From positions 4,278,001 through 4,342,000 of the forward strand of contig NC_071332.1 of the NCBI RefSeq assembly GCF_010183535.1: 64,000 nt of DNA, written 5' to 3'. The position numbers and the translations under genes are program-made. The DNA comes from Caenorhabditis remanei (Eukaryota; Nematoda; Chromadorea; Rhabditida; Rhabditidae). Below are positions 44,264 through 56,362 of the stretch, piece by piece. The stretch's first letter is position 1. Every line of letters starts with the position of its first letter. The notes under the pieces are model-generated. The model had not been told where the DNA came from. It saw only the letters and a list, made by a program, of their open reading frames with translations, and searched no databases.

Positions 44264-46285
44264 ATGGATCCTTTTGAAGCCTACTTAACAACTCCAAACG
44301 AGGATCCTTTCTTTGCTTTCAACAAAAAATATGGAGCCATACTTGGCGAATTTCAAGATCAATTTGATATTCTTTCATGTGATATGGTAGATTTTTTTGA
44401 GAATTCGAAGCAGGTTTGTCTGAATTTTATTCTTTTTTGTAGAATTAGCTAATTTTAATTTTAATTTTAATTTCAGAAAGAAGAAGAATTTGTGCGGAAG
44501 ATGAATTTGTGTAAAACTTTGAAAAAAGCAATCTCGAAACACAACCCGGATTGGTTATTCAATATAGTGCCAACTGGAAGTTCGGTTACTGGTCTGGCAA
44601 CTGCTAATAGTGATTTGGACGTAGCAATTCATATTCCACAGGCTGCGCTTATACTGGAGCAAAGGTGTAAAGGGAAGAAGATAGATGCGGAGGAGAAGAA
44701 AATTATGTGGAGAGAGTGAGTTGGTTTTTGGTATGAGAAATATCTGCTGTTATTTATGATCAAGTAATTTCAAAAATTGTGGGGTAAATAAATCAAAAGT
44801 AGAGCGTATTTTTTGTAGTTGTCAACTTTTTGGTAGCTCTTTACGCTTTTGAGATATACCTCTTCAAAGTTAGGTAGGAGCGAGCAGAGAGGGTGCAGAG
44901 AAACGAGAGTGTCTGTCTTGTCTGCGTCTCTCAAACCCCACTGCAATAAGACTTTTTGGAATAACCAGAAAACCGATTTATTTCCAGAATGCAACTAAAC
45001 ATCCTTCAAATCGTTCGTCTCGTTCTGGCAAACAACGAAGAGATAAGTCAAATGATCGACTGGGAAGAAGGTGTCAATCTAGTCCAGGCTCAAATTCAAA
45101 TCTTGAAACTAAAAACTGTGGATGGGATTGAATTCGATATCAGTGTGGTTATGGACTCCTTTTTGTCGTCAATGCACAACTCGTTTTTGATTAAACATAT
45201 GGTTTTGTGAGTTTTTTTAAACATTTGGTTGAAAAATTAGAACATTATGATGTGGAAGCTGACGTTGAGGGGATTCTGAGTCAGTTTTCAATTGTAAATT
45301 AGTGTAAGAATGAACTTTAATGCCACAGATAATGTGAAGGCGATTTCAGAATCCTCATGATTTCAGCTTTACGAAAACGTAAAAATGTTTACAAAACTTC
45401 AACTTATGACTCACAATTTATGAGCGATAAATCCCAGAATCGACCATCGCTTCGGCCCTCTATGCGCTGTTGTCAAAGAATGGGCGGCCAGTACAAAAGT
45501 CAAAAATCCAAAAGATGGAGGATTCAACAGTTACGCTCTAGTTCTCCTCGTCATCCACTACCTTCAATGCGGCACCTTCCCACCGGTCCTTCCAAACTTG
45601 CAGTTTCTGTACAGAGATAAGAATTTCATTGCGATGAGCGAAAAGGACTTCCCAGTTCGCTTGGATTTCGGCGCTGCCCTCCCGTTTCCTCTCCCAAAAA
45701 TCCAAAAGAATGAGGCACCAATTGCACGTCTCTTCCTAGAATTCTTGAATTATTACTCGGAATTCAATTTTGATAAGTTCTACATTTCTATCAAGCACGG
45801 CAAAACTAAGATCAGGTAATTTATTTTTAAAAGTTCGTTACCTATGAAATTTATGACGGTTTAGAGAACGAAGCGCCAGTGAAACGGTACAAAACGAGAA
45901 CCGTAAGCAGGTCTATATTGAGGACCCATTTGATTCGCATAACCCTGGAAGGACGGTCAGGTCGCTGAAGAATATTCAGAAGATTATGAGGTAATAGTGC
46001 TGGTGGCCGAACTTTTCAGTTTGGGTTTTTAGGCCAGTGTTAAGGGGGGGGGGCCAAAACTGCCTAGAAACCCAAACTGGAAACGTAACAAAATATTTCA
46101 GAGAAACAATGGACAAATTCGACCCGGTAAAATTTGAAAAAGAGAACCCACACAAGGAGAAAAGCGACTACCAATTCCCGACACTCAGCAGCATTCTCAA
46201 AATGGAAGCGTTGTCAGCTACAGTAACCGTGGAAACAGAGGAGGAAGAGAATGTTGTGCCACGGACGAGCACCGCGTCGGCCTGA
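44264..46285 (+). CDS. Non-canonical poly(A) / terminal uridylyl transferase-like nucleotidyltransferase
   Basis: Exons 44264-44413, 44477-44715, 44988-45206, 45438-45815, 45865-45990 and 46102-46285 give 431 residues. The catalytic signature is complete: PTGSSVTGLATANSDLDVAI (the GS motif and the D-x-D pair) and later GIEFDISVVMDS with the third Asp. The central domain follows with FGPLCAVVKEWAAS and DGGFNSYALVLLVIHYLQ, matching PAP/TUTase families (cid-1, gld-2, pup type). It would add A or U tails to RNA. No RNA-binding domain or cytochrome-type extension is seen. The choice of acceptor at 45436-45437 is set by reading frame and by the expected LIDHRFGPL start; the nearer site at 45366 would cause a stop. 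Intron 2 carries a family B half repeat. It starts 298 bases after the acyltransferase stop. Confidence 0.88.
44795..44945. repeat. Family B repeat, left half plus core, in nucleotidyltransferase intron 2
   Basis: TTTTTGTAGTTGTCAACTTT, then GGTGCAGAGAAACGAGAGTG with return arm GTCTTGTCTGCGTCTCTC. The right outer arm is absent. Confidence 0.75.
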
Positions 46286-46549
46286 TGTTCCTTTCATTTT
46301 TTTGTATATATTGATGTTCATAAGCTATTATACATGAAATATTTATTTTTCTTCCAAATGTATCGCCCCGAAATAAACACATGTTAAGTTGCTCAATAGG
46401 AGGCCATTCAAAAAAGGCAAGCGAAATAATAAGTGTCATTGTTTGTCTCTGCTCGGTTTCTTGTTTGCTGGCGGGAGAGAGGCCTAGCTAATTGAGACCT
46501 CTGACATATGCACACACATCAACGCTCGAGAAACGTTTAGGAAAAGGTG

Positions 46550-48319
46550 ATGCAAAGTTCGATACTATTGCTTTTTCTGCTACTGATACTTTTGGGCTAC
46601 GATGGAGAAGCATCATCTTCACCGAGGACTATGAAGCTGTGTTTGTATTTAAAAGCGATTCGGAGGAGTACGGCGGAATGTGATAAAGTGACGTTGGATA
46701 ATGTGGAAGGTGAGAAGATTTTGTTATTTGGAATATAAAATTATAGCATTTAAATAACCTATAGTACCGTAAGAAACCAGGTAACCAAAGAGCCCAATCT
46801 GTTAGAACGCTATACTTTGAAGGTGTGTCCCAGTTTCATAAATTGTCGTTTTTTCTGATTTTGTAATTTTTGTGTTAATCAAAACTCAGGCTACACTTTT
46901 GTAGTTGACAACTTTTTGATATCTCTTCACGCTTTTGAATTATACTCCTTCAAAAAACAACAACTTCACGCGAGAGGGAAGGAGAGTGCAGAGAAGTTAG
47001 AGTGTCTACCTTCTCTGCGTCTCCAATATTCTCCTTGTTCTTGTCCTTTTTTGTGTAGATAGAGCAAGTCATGGTCTTCATTTTTGTAGTTGACAACTTT
47101 TTGATATCTCTTCACGCTTTTGAGTTATGCACCTTCAAAACAGCAGTAACTTCATGCGAGAGGGAAGGAGAGCACAGAGAATTTAGAGTGTCTGACTTCT
47201 CTGCGTCTCCGACATTCTCCTTGTTTTAGTCTCAGTTTTGTATAGAACTACTCTTCGTCTTCATTTTTGTAGTTGACAACTTTCTGATATCTCTTTATGC
47301 TTTTGAGTTATGCGCCTTCAAAAAACAGCAATTTCATGCGAGAGGGAAGGAGAGAGCAGAGAAGTTAGAGTGTCTGACTTCTTTGCGTCTCGCTCATGGC
47401 TCCTTATTTTCAAAGTCACGTATCTCGGAAGTGCGATAAGCTGCCAAAAAGTTGTAAAAATTTGAAAATTTCTTTCAGACCCCTCCTCGAACTCCACCAT
47501 GTCCCCACTGGCCAAAATCATAGCCAACATCGAGAAACGGAACGAAAAACTAAAATTGACCAAGAAATTCCGAAAACTCGCCGCCCCTCTCCCCCAGTGT
47601 TCCTCAAATCTTGACAGTGGATATAAGGTATTCAAATTCTTCCCCCCTCTTCTCTCCGTCCCCTCGATTCATTTCACGCGCCAATCGGTTTCCATTTCAA
47701 ACGGCATTTCGTTTCGTCTTTATGTATGTGCGCCCTGTGTGTCTTGTTTCCACCTGAAAAACTTGAAGTCGATAACAATCTTTTCGCAGAGAGGGCCGAA
47801 ACTACATACCTTTTTTCACTAATTTTTTGCCTGTTGCTATTTTTCCTCATTTCCAGCAATGCCGAATGGACATCACATGTTCTTCGGGGTACAGTTGCGA
47901 GACCAAGAATAAGACAAGATGCTGCATGGAGGCAAATCATTCACCGGAGATTGAGAGGAAAACTGAAGAGTACACAAAAGAAAAAAAGATGAAGGTTTAA
48001 GATAGCAAATTTCAGTTTCAAGACGTGCCCTTCCCACCAGCAAATGTCATACTTTTGCCAGACATCGTCGTCCTTGTCACGAGCCAAGAAAACCTGTAAG
48101 ACAGACACGGACTGTATGTTCTCAAACGTTCAAAAGTGTTGCGATGCCGGTGAGGAGATTGAACAAATAGTGTCTGTGTGTATGTTTGAACTTTCTTTCA
48201 GGATGCGGATTTAATGTTTGTGTTGTGGCCACTGGAAATTTCACACGGAATGGTAAAGGGTAAATAATAGAATTAAAAAATGATAAAAAATTTCAGCGCT
48301 CATCTTCCTGGGGAGTTGA
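46550..48319 (+). CDS. Secreted Cys-rich protein with WAP-type domain
   Basis: Six exons, 46550-46709, 47479-47627, 47857-47969, 48016-48149, 48202-48252 and 48297-48319, give 209 residues. The N-terminus SSILLLFLLLILLGYDGEAS is a signal peptide. Two Cys-rich regions follow: CRMDITCSSGYSCETK with a CC pair, then TCKTDTDCMFSNVQKCCDAG and CGFNVCV, which is the second half of a WAP four-disulphide core (C-x-x-D-x-D-C...K-C-C...C-G). WAP proteins are usually protease inhibitors or host-defence proteins, which is the inferred role. The donor at 47970 (GTACAC) was chosen because only it keeps the Cys-rich frame. Intron 1 (769 bases) is filled by three family B repeats. It begins 264 bases after the nucleotidyltransferase stop and converges with the YGGYG peptide gene. 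Confidence 0.75.
46880..47455. repeat. Three family B repeats in one intron
   Basis: Copies at about 46880-47035, 47060-47215 and 47250-47455 run head to tail in the same orientation in intron 1 of the WAP gene. Each has TTTTTGTAGTTGACAACTTT, then AGAGAA.TTAGAGTGTC.. and CTCTGCGTCTC. Only the last retains part of a right arm (TATCTCGGAAGTGCGATAAG). Confidence 0.85.
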
Positions 48320-48444
48320 TAATCCATCTGTGGAAATATAAATCTCAATAAATACGTGTCTGTATAAATAATTGATTGAAAATGTGAAAATGAAGCGTTT
48401 TATAAGTCATATCAACTGAAACTACAGAAATATCTGAAAAATCC

Positions 48445-48750
48445 TTATTTCTTGTAGCCATAGCCGCCGTATCCGCCATATCCACCGTAGCCTCCGTAGC
48501 CTCCGTAGCCTCCGTAACCTCCGTAGTATGGGGCTGAAATATTGTCATTCAAATTTTCAGCCTAATTACTTAACTCACCATGTGAGCAAGGAGCATAGGT
48601 GGGGCAGTCGCAGCCTCCGTATCCGCCATAGCCGCCATATCCGTAATATTGTCTCTTCACACGCTTCGCTGGGACACCTTTCGAGTCGACGACGTCCAAA
48701 AGAGTCCAGGAGATAGCGACGAGAAGCAAGAGGAAGAGAATCACCTTCAT
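48445..48750 (-). CDS. YGGYG-type secreted peptide (nlp/caenacin-like antimicrobial neuropeptide)
   Basis: Exons 48750-48579 and 48533-48445 give 86 residues. The precursor has a signal peptide (MKVILFLLLLVAISWTLL), a short propeptide ending in AKRVKR (a dibasic cleavage site), then repeats of YGGYGG in two blocks and a YKK end. A Cys-containing segment (GGCDCPTYAPCSH) between the two glycine-tyrosine blocks is unusual. The arrangement matches the C. elegans nlp-29/cnc group of epidermal antimicrobial peptides, induced on infection and wounding. That role is inferred from composition. The start at MKVILFL is preferred over an ATG 16 codons upstream because it gives a clean signal peptide. Confidence 0.8.
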
Positions 48751-49244
48751 ACTATGGTTGGGACGGAGCAAAATAGTACCGGTGCTCCGTTGCTCCATCC
48801 TTTTATGCGACGGGTGCCTAATTTGTATTCCAGATGGGTAAACAGGGAAGTCTCAATTCATAACTAAAATCCATAACCAAAAAAAGATATAATGACCCTG
48901 AGTCACTGTATTATTTATCTGAAACTAAAAAAAACTAAACTATTCTATCGAAAGACAAACATTCAAAAAACGTCATGGATGTTTGAGGGGATTGAAGGAA
49001 CGTGTGATAATAGATTGGCAGGCAATCATCAAAAAACAATCATCACATCACTTGTCTCTCGGGGAAACAGAAACAAGGATACAGCAGTAGAATAACAAGT
49101 TGTCCAAGTGTTTTGCACTATAAACTTAAGTTTTTCTATAATTGAATTGAATACAGTAACTTCTTTTTTTTGGTTCATTTGACTGTTTTTTAATTAGTGA
49201 AAATCGGTCAGAGTGGTTACTGGAGTCCTCAATTTCTCATTTTT

Positions 49245-49490
49245 TGTTAAAATTTTACATAGGTCTTTGTGGTTGAATAGTTTTATATACTCCTTTAAGC
49301 TTTTGAGAAACTCGGCTTCAAAGATAGCGAGAAAGGCGGAGAGACGCAGAGAAGTCAGACACTCTCGCTTCTCCGCGTCTCCCCACTCTCCATCTCTCGC
49401 CGCCAGAGGTGCCCATTTTCAAAGACGCGTATCTTAGCGGGGTGTAGAGTTATCAAAAAGTTGTCAAGTACAAAAATGAAGATTGGGATT
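49245..49490. repeat. Family B palindromic repeat
   Basis: The core is complete and near perfect: GGAGAGACGCAGAGAAGTCA against CTTCTCCGCGTCTCCCC, with the right outer arm TATCAAAAAGTTGTCAAGTA. Confidence 0.85.
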
Positions 49491-49674
49491 TTTTCTATAC
49501 GACCAATATAGTTTCAAAGCAACTGAGCGAAAGCTGGCCTAGTAACATAATATCAAAATTGGCATATGTTCAATTGAGGTTTTTATCACAAGATTTTGTT
49601 TTTCAAAATTATTTCTTATTTTTTAATATCTAATTAGCGGTTAAATCCTTTTTTCATCTATTTTTAAAACCTGC

Positions 49675-49840
49675 CTGGAGAGACGCAGAGAAGTCAGACA
49701 CTCTAGTTTACCTGCGCCCTCTCTCCCACCTGTTTCCCTCGCCCATCTTTAAAAGCGCATATCTCAAAATCTATCAGAGCCACCAAACGTTGTGAACTAT
49801 AAAAATGATGGTCTGGATTTGCTCTATGCAGCTAATATAA
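49675..49840. repeat. Family B repeat, core and right arm
   Basis: It reads GGAGAGACGCAGAGAAGTCA, then TTTACCTGCGCCCTCTCTC and a degraded right arm CACCAAACGTTGTGAACTAT. Confidence 0.75.
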
Positions 49841-50989
49841 TGTTAACCATTTCTCCTATTTTTTAAACCCATTCCCTGTCAAACTTCCCGCCGCCCCCCC
49901 CCCTTTCCTTTTGTCCAGAAATAAAATCCGTTCCGAACATGTCAGACTGTTTGTTTATGTGAATAGTAGTAGTTGTATGTACATAGATTTGAATAGGGTC
50001 AGTTTTTGTCTGATTTCAAGGCCAACACGGAGAAAGTGGAAAGTGTTTTTTTTCTTCCTCTCCAGCCAGTGACCACCAAATAATTCAGCTCCACCAACCG
50101 TTTTCTACGCACCCCTCTTGAAGGCGCAATCCAAATGAATATATGGTGATCATTATCCGTCTTGGAACCTGTTAGCCTGTTGAAGAATAAGAGAAGGAAG
50201 AAGGCAAAACGATGCCAAGACGAGGCCGTCGCATTGGTTTTGAATCAGATGAGAGAGCGACGGCGCGGTCAGTCTCTCTCTCTCAAGGATTCACGTTTTG
50301 TTCCTTCTTCTCATAATTTCCCAGACGTTTTCTGTTCTCGCGCCTTGTTATCATTCGTCGAATGATTAAGCGTCTTATCATTTTTGATCTTCATCTCTTG
50401 TTTTAGTGAACGTGAATGAATAGAAAAGGTGTGGAAACTAGACTCAAGTGTTTTGCAAATAATGAAAAACTATAACTCCACGGGAGGTAAGATTACCAGT
50501 TTTCCGGGTAATAAGGCAGCTTGTTGACGGTTTAATTACGGTGCTAGAATCAAGTGGTCCTATAAAAATGAGTGACATGAGTGGAATGGTTACCAGTTTC
50601 TCACAGTAACCTGGTCATTTTCCATTTCTATCTTTGTTAAATGGAAAAATTGCGGTTTGGGAGTATTCGGGTGTCCAAATTTTTCATATTTGTTGTATTT
50701 TTTATAGCTAACTAGCTTTTTAAGCTTGTGAGGTTTGCGCCTTTAAAGAAATAAACACAATTCAATTGACAAGACAAAAAAGTAAACTTTGAGAGTCCGG
50801 GATGTTGTTTTATCTTATCCAAAAACTGTAAATCTATATTGGTTGTATAGATCAAATTCTTGTCTCGAAATTTTTAGTTGAAAACTTTTTTATAGCTCTT
50901 CATGCTGTTGAGATAAGCTTTTTTTAAATGCATACTGTAAAATGTGTATTTGGTGCGGCTGCGCTAGGCCTATCTTTTCAAATTTATAT

Positions 50990-51220
50990 TTCTCTTGTAG
51001 ATCAAATCAAGAGCTTCATTTTTGTAGTTGACAACTTTTTGTTAGCTACTCATGTTTTTGAGTTATGCGCCTTCAAACGCAAGCAACTTGAGATGAAGGA
51101 GAGAGGGCGCAGAGAAACGAGAGTCTCTGTCTTCTCTGCGTCTCCTCCTCACTCACAGTCGCTGATATTTAAAGACGCATATCTCAAAAGCGTGAATCCC
51201 TAGTTTTGATCTACCGTATT
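50990..51220. repeat. Family B repeat, left arm and core
   Basis: TTTTTGTAGTTGACAACTTT, then GAGGGCGCAGAGAAACGAGA and GTCTTCTCTGCGTCTCCTCC. The right arm is cut short at GCATATCTCAAAAGCGTGAA. A degraded extra left arm lies at 50860-50925. Confidence 0.75.
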
Positions 51221-54200
51221 CTCAAGATTTCTGGGGCAAATTGTGAAACCAAGTGACCCAACTTTTCTTTTTTATGTTTTCAAAGTTTCCTTCCTATTTT
51301 CAATGTTTTTTCAAATGAAATACGGAAGTTCTTCGAGTTGTCAGGCGGAAAAAGCTTATCAAGATGAACTTGAGAAACCATCAAAGGGAATTAAGAAAAA
51401 AGAGAAAATGGTACGCTCCACCCCGGGGGCGAAAAGTTTCGATTTCGTTTTCCCTCATTCTCTCTCTCCAGCCGCTGCTTTCACCAACACAGTCATCATT
51501 CCGTCTTCTTCTTCCGTCAGAAGATCTAACGGTATGATTAACCACATCATTTTCTATCTCTTCCTTCCTCCGTTTTTTTCCCTCCCTTCATACGTATTCT
51601 TATTCCATTCCATAGTTATTGGCCCACTCAACCTACAATTCTCTTTATTCTCTATTTTTTCACTCCTCTTTTTCATAACTATAGTCAAATAGTTGACTGT
51701 ACTTGAGAAATAACCATAATTAGTGTTTTCGATTCTCAAGTAGCTGTCATTGTTTTTTTTATTCTGCTGTCGTATGTGGCGACGTTTAGTCTCGTCCTCC
51801 TCCTTGTGATTCACAAATTAACTCCAATTTCTGATTGTTTTTGTTGAGTTATGAAGATTACAAATAGGCGCGAGGAGTCTCGAGAACATGAAACATCTCG
51901 TCTCTTGAGGTTTTCCACTTAATTAGGAGAGTTAATTAGAAGAAAGTTGGTTAGTGGAAAGTTGTTTGCCCAAGTTGGATTTCTGATTTTTTTTCTTACA
52001 CTACGTTGCGTAACCTTCTTGATAGGAATGGATCAATGTAACAATTATTTAGTAGTGGAAAGCTCGAATCTGTAGATTTTGACACAAAACTTTGAAATTT
52101 TAGTTTCGCGGCACAGGTTTTAACGAAAATCTCGATAATGGTAGAATTTGAGTCCACGAAACTTCAATGTCTTGTATTTCAATTTCATACTTTGAATCTG
52201 AAAACTGTTTTCAGGAGTTCCAATGTTTTCAAATTTTTAAGCGTTTTATTATCCATGATCTTTACAATAACCCTGCCGTTTGTCATGTTTCTCTTAAAAT
52301 CAAATATTTCTTTTAACTTTTAGTAATGGATGTTTCATGTAGATCAGCCAAAAGTTGCCATTTTGCTGAAAATGTCACAATTCTGAGTTTTTTGATTTAC
52401 GTACAATTTAGTACAATTTAGAACCGATATATTTGGTTTTCAATCTCAAATCCTCAATGTGTGCTGAAAAAATGTGTGTTTCGGCTCATTATTGAGCTAT
52501 GTTATATCTGAAAAGAAATTCAACACTGTAATTCTTTCAGCATTAGAAGCGAATCGTAGTTTTGTGAAATTTTAATTCTGACATCTGCTTTTATAGCGAA
52601 AATTGGCGCTACAGTAAGAATCTGAACCCATTCTGAAATTTTGTTCATGTTCAGTTTAAACAGAGGCACATGTAACGATTTTCAGACACAGCCTTTCTTT
52701 TTGTTGAAAATTTCAGACAATGTATTTCAGTCCGTTTAAGTCCCAGCAGAAATTTGAAAACAGAGCTAGTACATTCAAGCCGTTCGCTTCCTTAACGTTT
52801 ACATCTTTTCTGAACATTTATCAGTTCACCCGAGCCCGAACATCAGTTTTCTACCCACTACATTGTCATTGTAGTCTTCCAGAAACAACAAGAACCATCG
52901 TTGGTCATTGAATTCATCCTGATAACCATCTCAACGGCTTCTTCATTTCGTCTTTTTCATCTCTTTTTGTTTGTCTTCATATTCTGAATTTCGAATTTCG
53001 CAATTGAATTTTGTTTCGTAACACCCCGAACCTCAAAGAAATGGTACCATCGCCAACCACCTGATTGTTTTTTGTTGTTGTCTGAATGTAGTCTGAAAAG
53101 GAGGCGGTCTCATGACTCCACCATAATTACTTTTCGGGAACAGAATTCTTCCCATTTTCATTCAAGTGCATAGTTCCATGATGTTCCTGCCACCAAATTC
53201 GGCGAAGGTGTTACCTATTCTTTCGATGTTTATTGGGGGGTTTCTACACTGTCTGTCGTCTCTCTGATAACCACGGAAATGATGTGAACGAGTAAAAATG
53301 GGGGGAGGAATGGGTTGTTTGGTTATCTGCAAAGAAGAGAGATGCTGTTTGATCGTGCCCAATATCTTTTAAGAAAGGTTGTTGCTGCTGCGGGAGGTGT
53401 AATAGGTACATAGAAAAAGAGAAAGTGACTTTTGAAGATGCGTACTGGAAAGTGCGCTCTAACGAAATTTCAAAGAGTCCAGTAGAGCGTGATTGCTGTG
53501 ATCTGAGTTCTGGGTTTTGTTTCCAACTACGATCATTTCCTACCATGAACACAAAAACCATTTGTTTGTTTATCATCTTTCTAAGAAACCATAAACCAAG
53601 GGGACGACCTATAATTACTCGATCATTGAAACACTACACGGTTTTTTCAATTTTGAAATTCCCTTATAGCTCTATTATCCACCCAGGCACCGCCGCCCTA
53701 CAAAGATAGGCCATCGGTTTTATGCAGGCTTGTGAAATGAAGATGAAGACAGATCCGATCTATTTGACTACATCCGAATTTATTTCCAAGTCGTCTAAAA
53801 TCAGATTCAAATCTCTCTCTCCCTCATGCTTTTCCGAATGACAAAAGACACCTTTAGAGTGTTCCCTTTCTGTGTTTTCCAAGGTACTTGACATGGACAT
53901 TAATTCGTTTTTCGTTTTCTCCTTCCAATTCCTTTATTATTATTTTTTTTCTCCTTCGCCTCTACCAGTAAGACCGGCGGAGACGGGCGGCATCTCGTCT
54001 CCTTCAATTCTCTTTTTTTCTTTTTCTGCCATGAACCAGTTCTAAACAAAACATCTCATGGCATTGGAAGGAAGTGGTGGTTGGCTTGATGATGGCGGGA
54101 AGAGAGAGACCAGCTAATCGTTGTACCTAGGAGGGAGTCTTTCTGGAAGAACCTCTTATTCACGTGAAAAACGTTTTTTGATCTACGTTTTCCTTATAGT

Positions 54201-54409
54201 TTTTGTTTTGCTGAAAGAACTGTCTTAATTTTTTTTTTCTTCGTTTTTTTGCCCTCCACCTCTGCCCTGTCAATCAGAAACCACTTGTAGTCTATAACAG
54301 TTTGTAACAATTTCTTTCTCACAATGGACACACTTATTAGTAAAACCGTTTAATCGTGTCATTCTTTCCTCAATTCCTTCCATTTCACCACAAAACCGCG
54401 AATTGCAGA

Positions 54410-56111
54410 ATGTCGGACAACTATGTCCTTGTCGACCCGCTGTCGGTGAAACCCATAGATTGCTGGAAGAAATATGTGAAGCAGGGACGTGTATGTGAGC
54501 CGTTGAAGCCAATGAGACTTGACACGCCGATATTTGAGAATAAAGTTCGATTCGTTTGTATTTCGGATACACATGAGAAGTTGCATGAGGTAAGTTAAAA
54601 ATTCTATAAAATTCTTTTTTTTTTATTAAAAAATCTAGATTCTACCATACATTCCTGACGGCGACGTTCTTATTCATTCGGGTGACTTTACAAACTGTGG
54701 AGACATCGGCGAGGTGATCAAGTTTAATGCGGAAATTGGTAAGTCGGTCTAGTCTACTTTTAAGTTGAGAGACACAGAATTTCTATTTCATAACCAATTC
54801 CAGGAACTCTACCACACAAACATAAAATCGTAATTGCTGGAAATCATGAATTGGGGTTCGAGGACGGCGAAGAGATGAGTGAACGTCAGTTGGCCGGTCT
54901 CAACATGCTTGGCATCAACAAGGCCTATGAATTACTCTCCAATTGTACATATCTCTGCGACAAAGGCTACGAAGCGTTCGGTCTGAAAATATACGGAGCC
55001 CCGTGGCACTCGATGCCGGGTTACTCATTCTACCGCCCTAGAGGGCAGAAAATTTTACACAAATGGAATCAGATACCGGCAAAAGTTGATGTTTTGATGA
55101 CTCACACACCGCCACTTGGACACGGAGACTTCAATGCTTGGGATAAAATGGACGGGATTCTTTGTGGATGTGCAGAACTTTTGAATACGGTCGAGCAGAG
55201 GGTTAAGCCAAAATATCATGTATTTGGACATGTTCATCAGGTATGGAATTGTCTTTTGAATGTCTTGACTAGATTTTGAGATAAAAGCCTTAAAACACAG
55301 GCAGAGAAAGCGGTGAGCGCAGAGAAGCTAGAGTGTCTGACTTCTCTGCGTCTCTGTACTTCGTTTCAATACGCTGTGGAAGTTACTTGTAGTGCCGTAT
55401 CTTTAAGACGAGAAAAACTAATAAAAAATTGTCAACTATAAAAATGAAGCTTTAGATTTTACCTATACAAAAACAAAAATTCAAAAATTTCGGTTCATTT
55501 GTAGATCTATGACATAGCTTCAAGAGTTCGCATATTTTCTCGATTAGGAAGTTATCGTTCTCCAATTTTTCGAAACTTGAGAGCTTGGTTTTTTCTATGG
55601 GGCCAAACGTTTTAGTTTTTCGAAAAAGAAAGACGCAGAGAAGTCAGAGACTCTAGCTTTTCTGCGACCTCTTTTCTCTTTCACTGCAATAGGTACCTGT
55701 CTTTAAAGGCGCATAACTCAGAACCTAACAGAGATATTTAAAAACTTTCAACTACAAAAATGAAGGGTTTAATTTGATATGATCTACAAAACAATATAAA
55801 TTTGAAGTAGACAAATTAGTAAACCAGTCATCACAATCTTATCTATTTCACCGATCGACCAAACCACCTTTCAAAGGTCAACGTTCTCAACAAATGTCTT
55901 ATTTAATGTGTTGTAATTCGGGAGATTTATGACTTTACATCTAGAAAACATGCAAACAATTCAAAAAACAAGTTACTTTCAGAAGCACGGTGTGACCACA
56001 AACGGAGAGACAACATTTATCAACGCGGCGTTGTGTGACCACAAACTACGAAGCGCCTACGATCCAATCATCTTCGACATCCCATTGCCACCGGGAAAGA
56101 CTAAAGAATAA
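54410..56111 (+). CDS. Metallophosphoesterase, UPF0046 / MPPED-like
   Basis: Exons 54410-54589, 54639-54738, 54804-55240 and 55983-56111 give 281 residues. All five calcineurin-like phosphoesterase motifs are present in order: ISDTHE (D-x-H), HSGDFT (G-D), AGNHE (G-N-H-E), MTHTPP (H), and FGHVHQ (G-H-x-H). These bind the two catalytic metal ions. The length and layout match the nematode UPF0046 and human MPPED1/2 proteins, which hydrolyse phosphodiesters such as cyclic nucleotides. The substrate here is unknown. It has no signal peptide, so it is probably cytosolic. Intron 3 (742 bases) contains two family B repeats. Confidence 0.92.
55262..55795. repeat. Two family B repeats in phosphoesterase intron 3
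   Basis: Copies at about 55262-55460 (GAGCGCAGAGAAGCTAGAGT / CTTCTCTGCGTCTCTG) and 55615-55795 (AAGACGCAGAGAAGTCAGAG / CTTTTCTGCGACCTCTT) lie in the same intron. Confidence 0.8.
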
Positions 56112-56362
56112 GCTTGAGCGACTTCTTGAAAGCTTTAATCTTCTTGAAAAAACTAATCCCCGTTTCGATTTTGTTCCGTACTGTTTCTCAACTACTGAGT
56201 CGCCTTTTGATCACAAGTTCTTTTTCTTTTTTTCAATCATTTGTAGTCTTCCCCTTGAAATGCTTTTATACCGGTCTACTTCTCTTTTTCGGCATTTCCT
56301 TTTAAATGTATCATTTTCGCAGCACCAGCTCCCCAATAAATGTACATAAACTGACATTTTAT

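Larger units (their letters stand above)
48751..54409. other. 5.6-kb stretch with no confident gene
   Basis: Family B repeats lie at about 49245-49490, 49675-49840 and 50990-51220. A purely tentative short coding exon is 51315-51410 (MKYGSSSSCQAEKAYQDELE and a Lys-rich end, followed by GTACGC). Otherwise the open frames lack support. The last 150 bases are upstream of the phosphoesterase gene, with AATTGCAG just before its ATG. Confidence 0.5.

Noticed and set aside
51243..51692. A 149-codon plus-strand frame
   Set aside because: Most of it is Phe/Leu/Ser from pyrimidine-rich DNA. Only the short piece at 51315-51410 looks possibly coding, and even that is weak.
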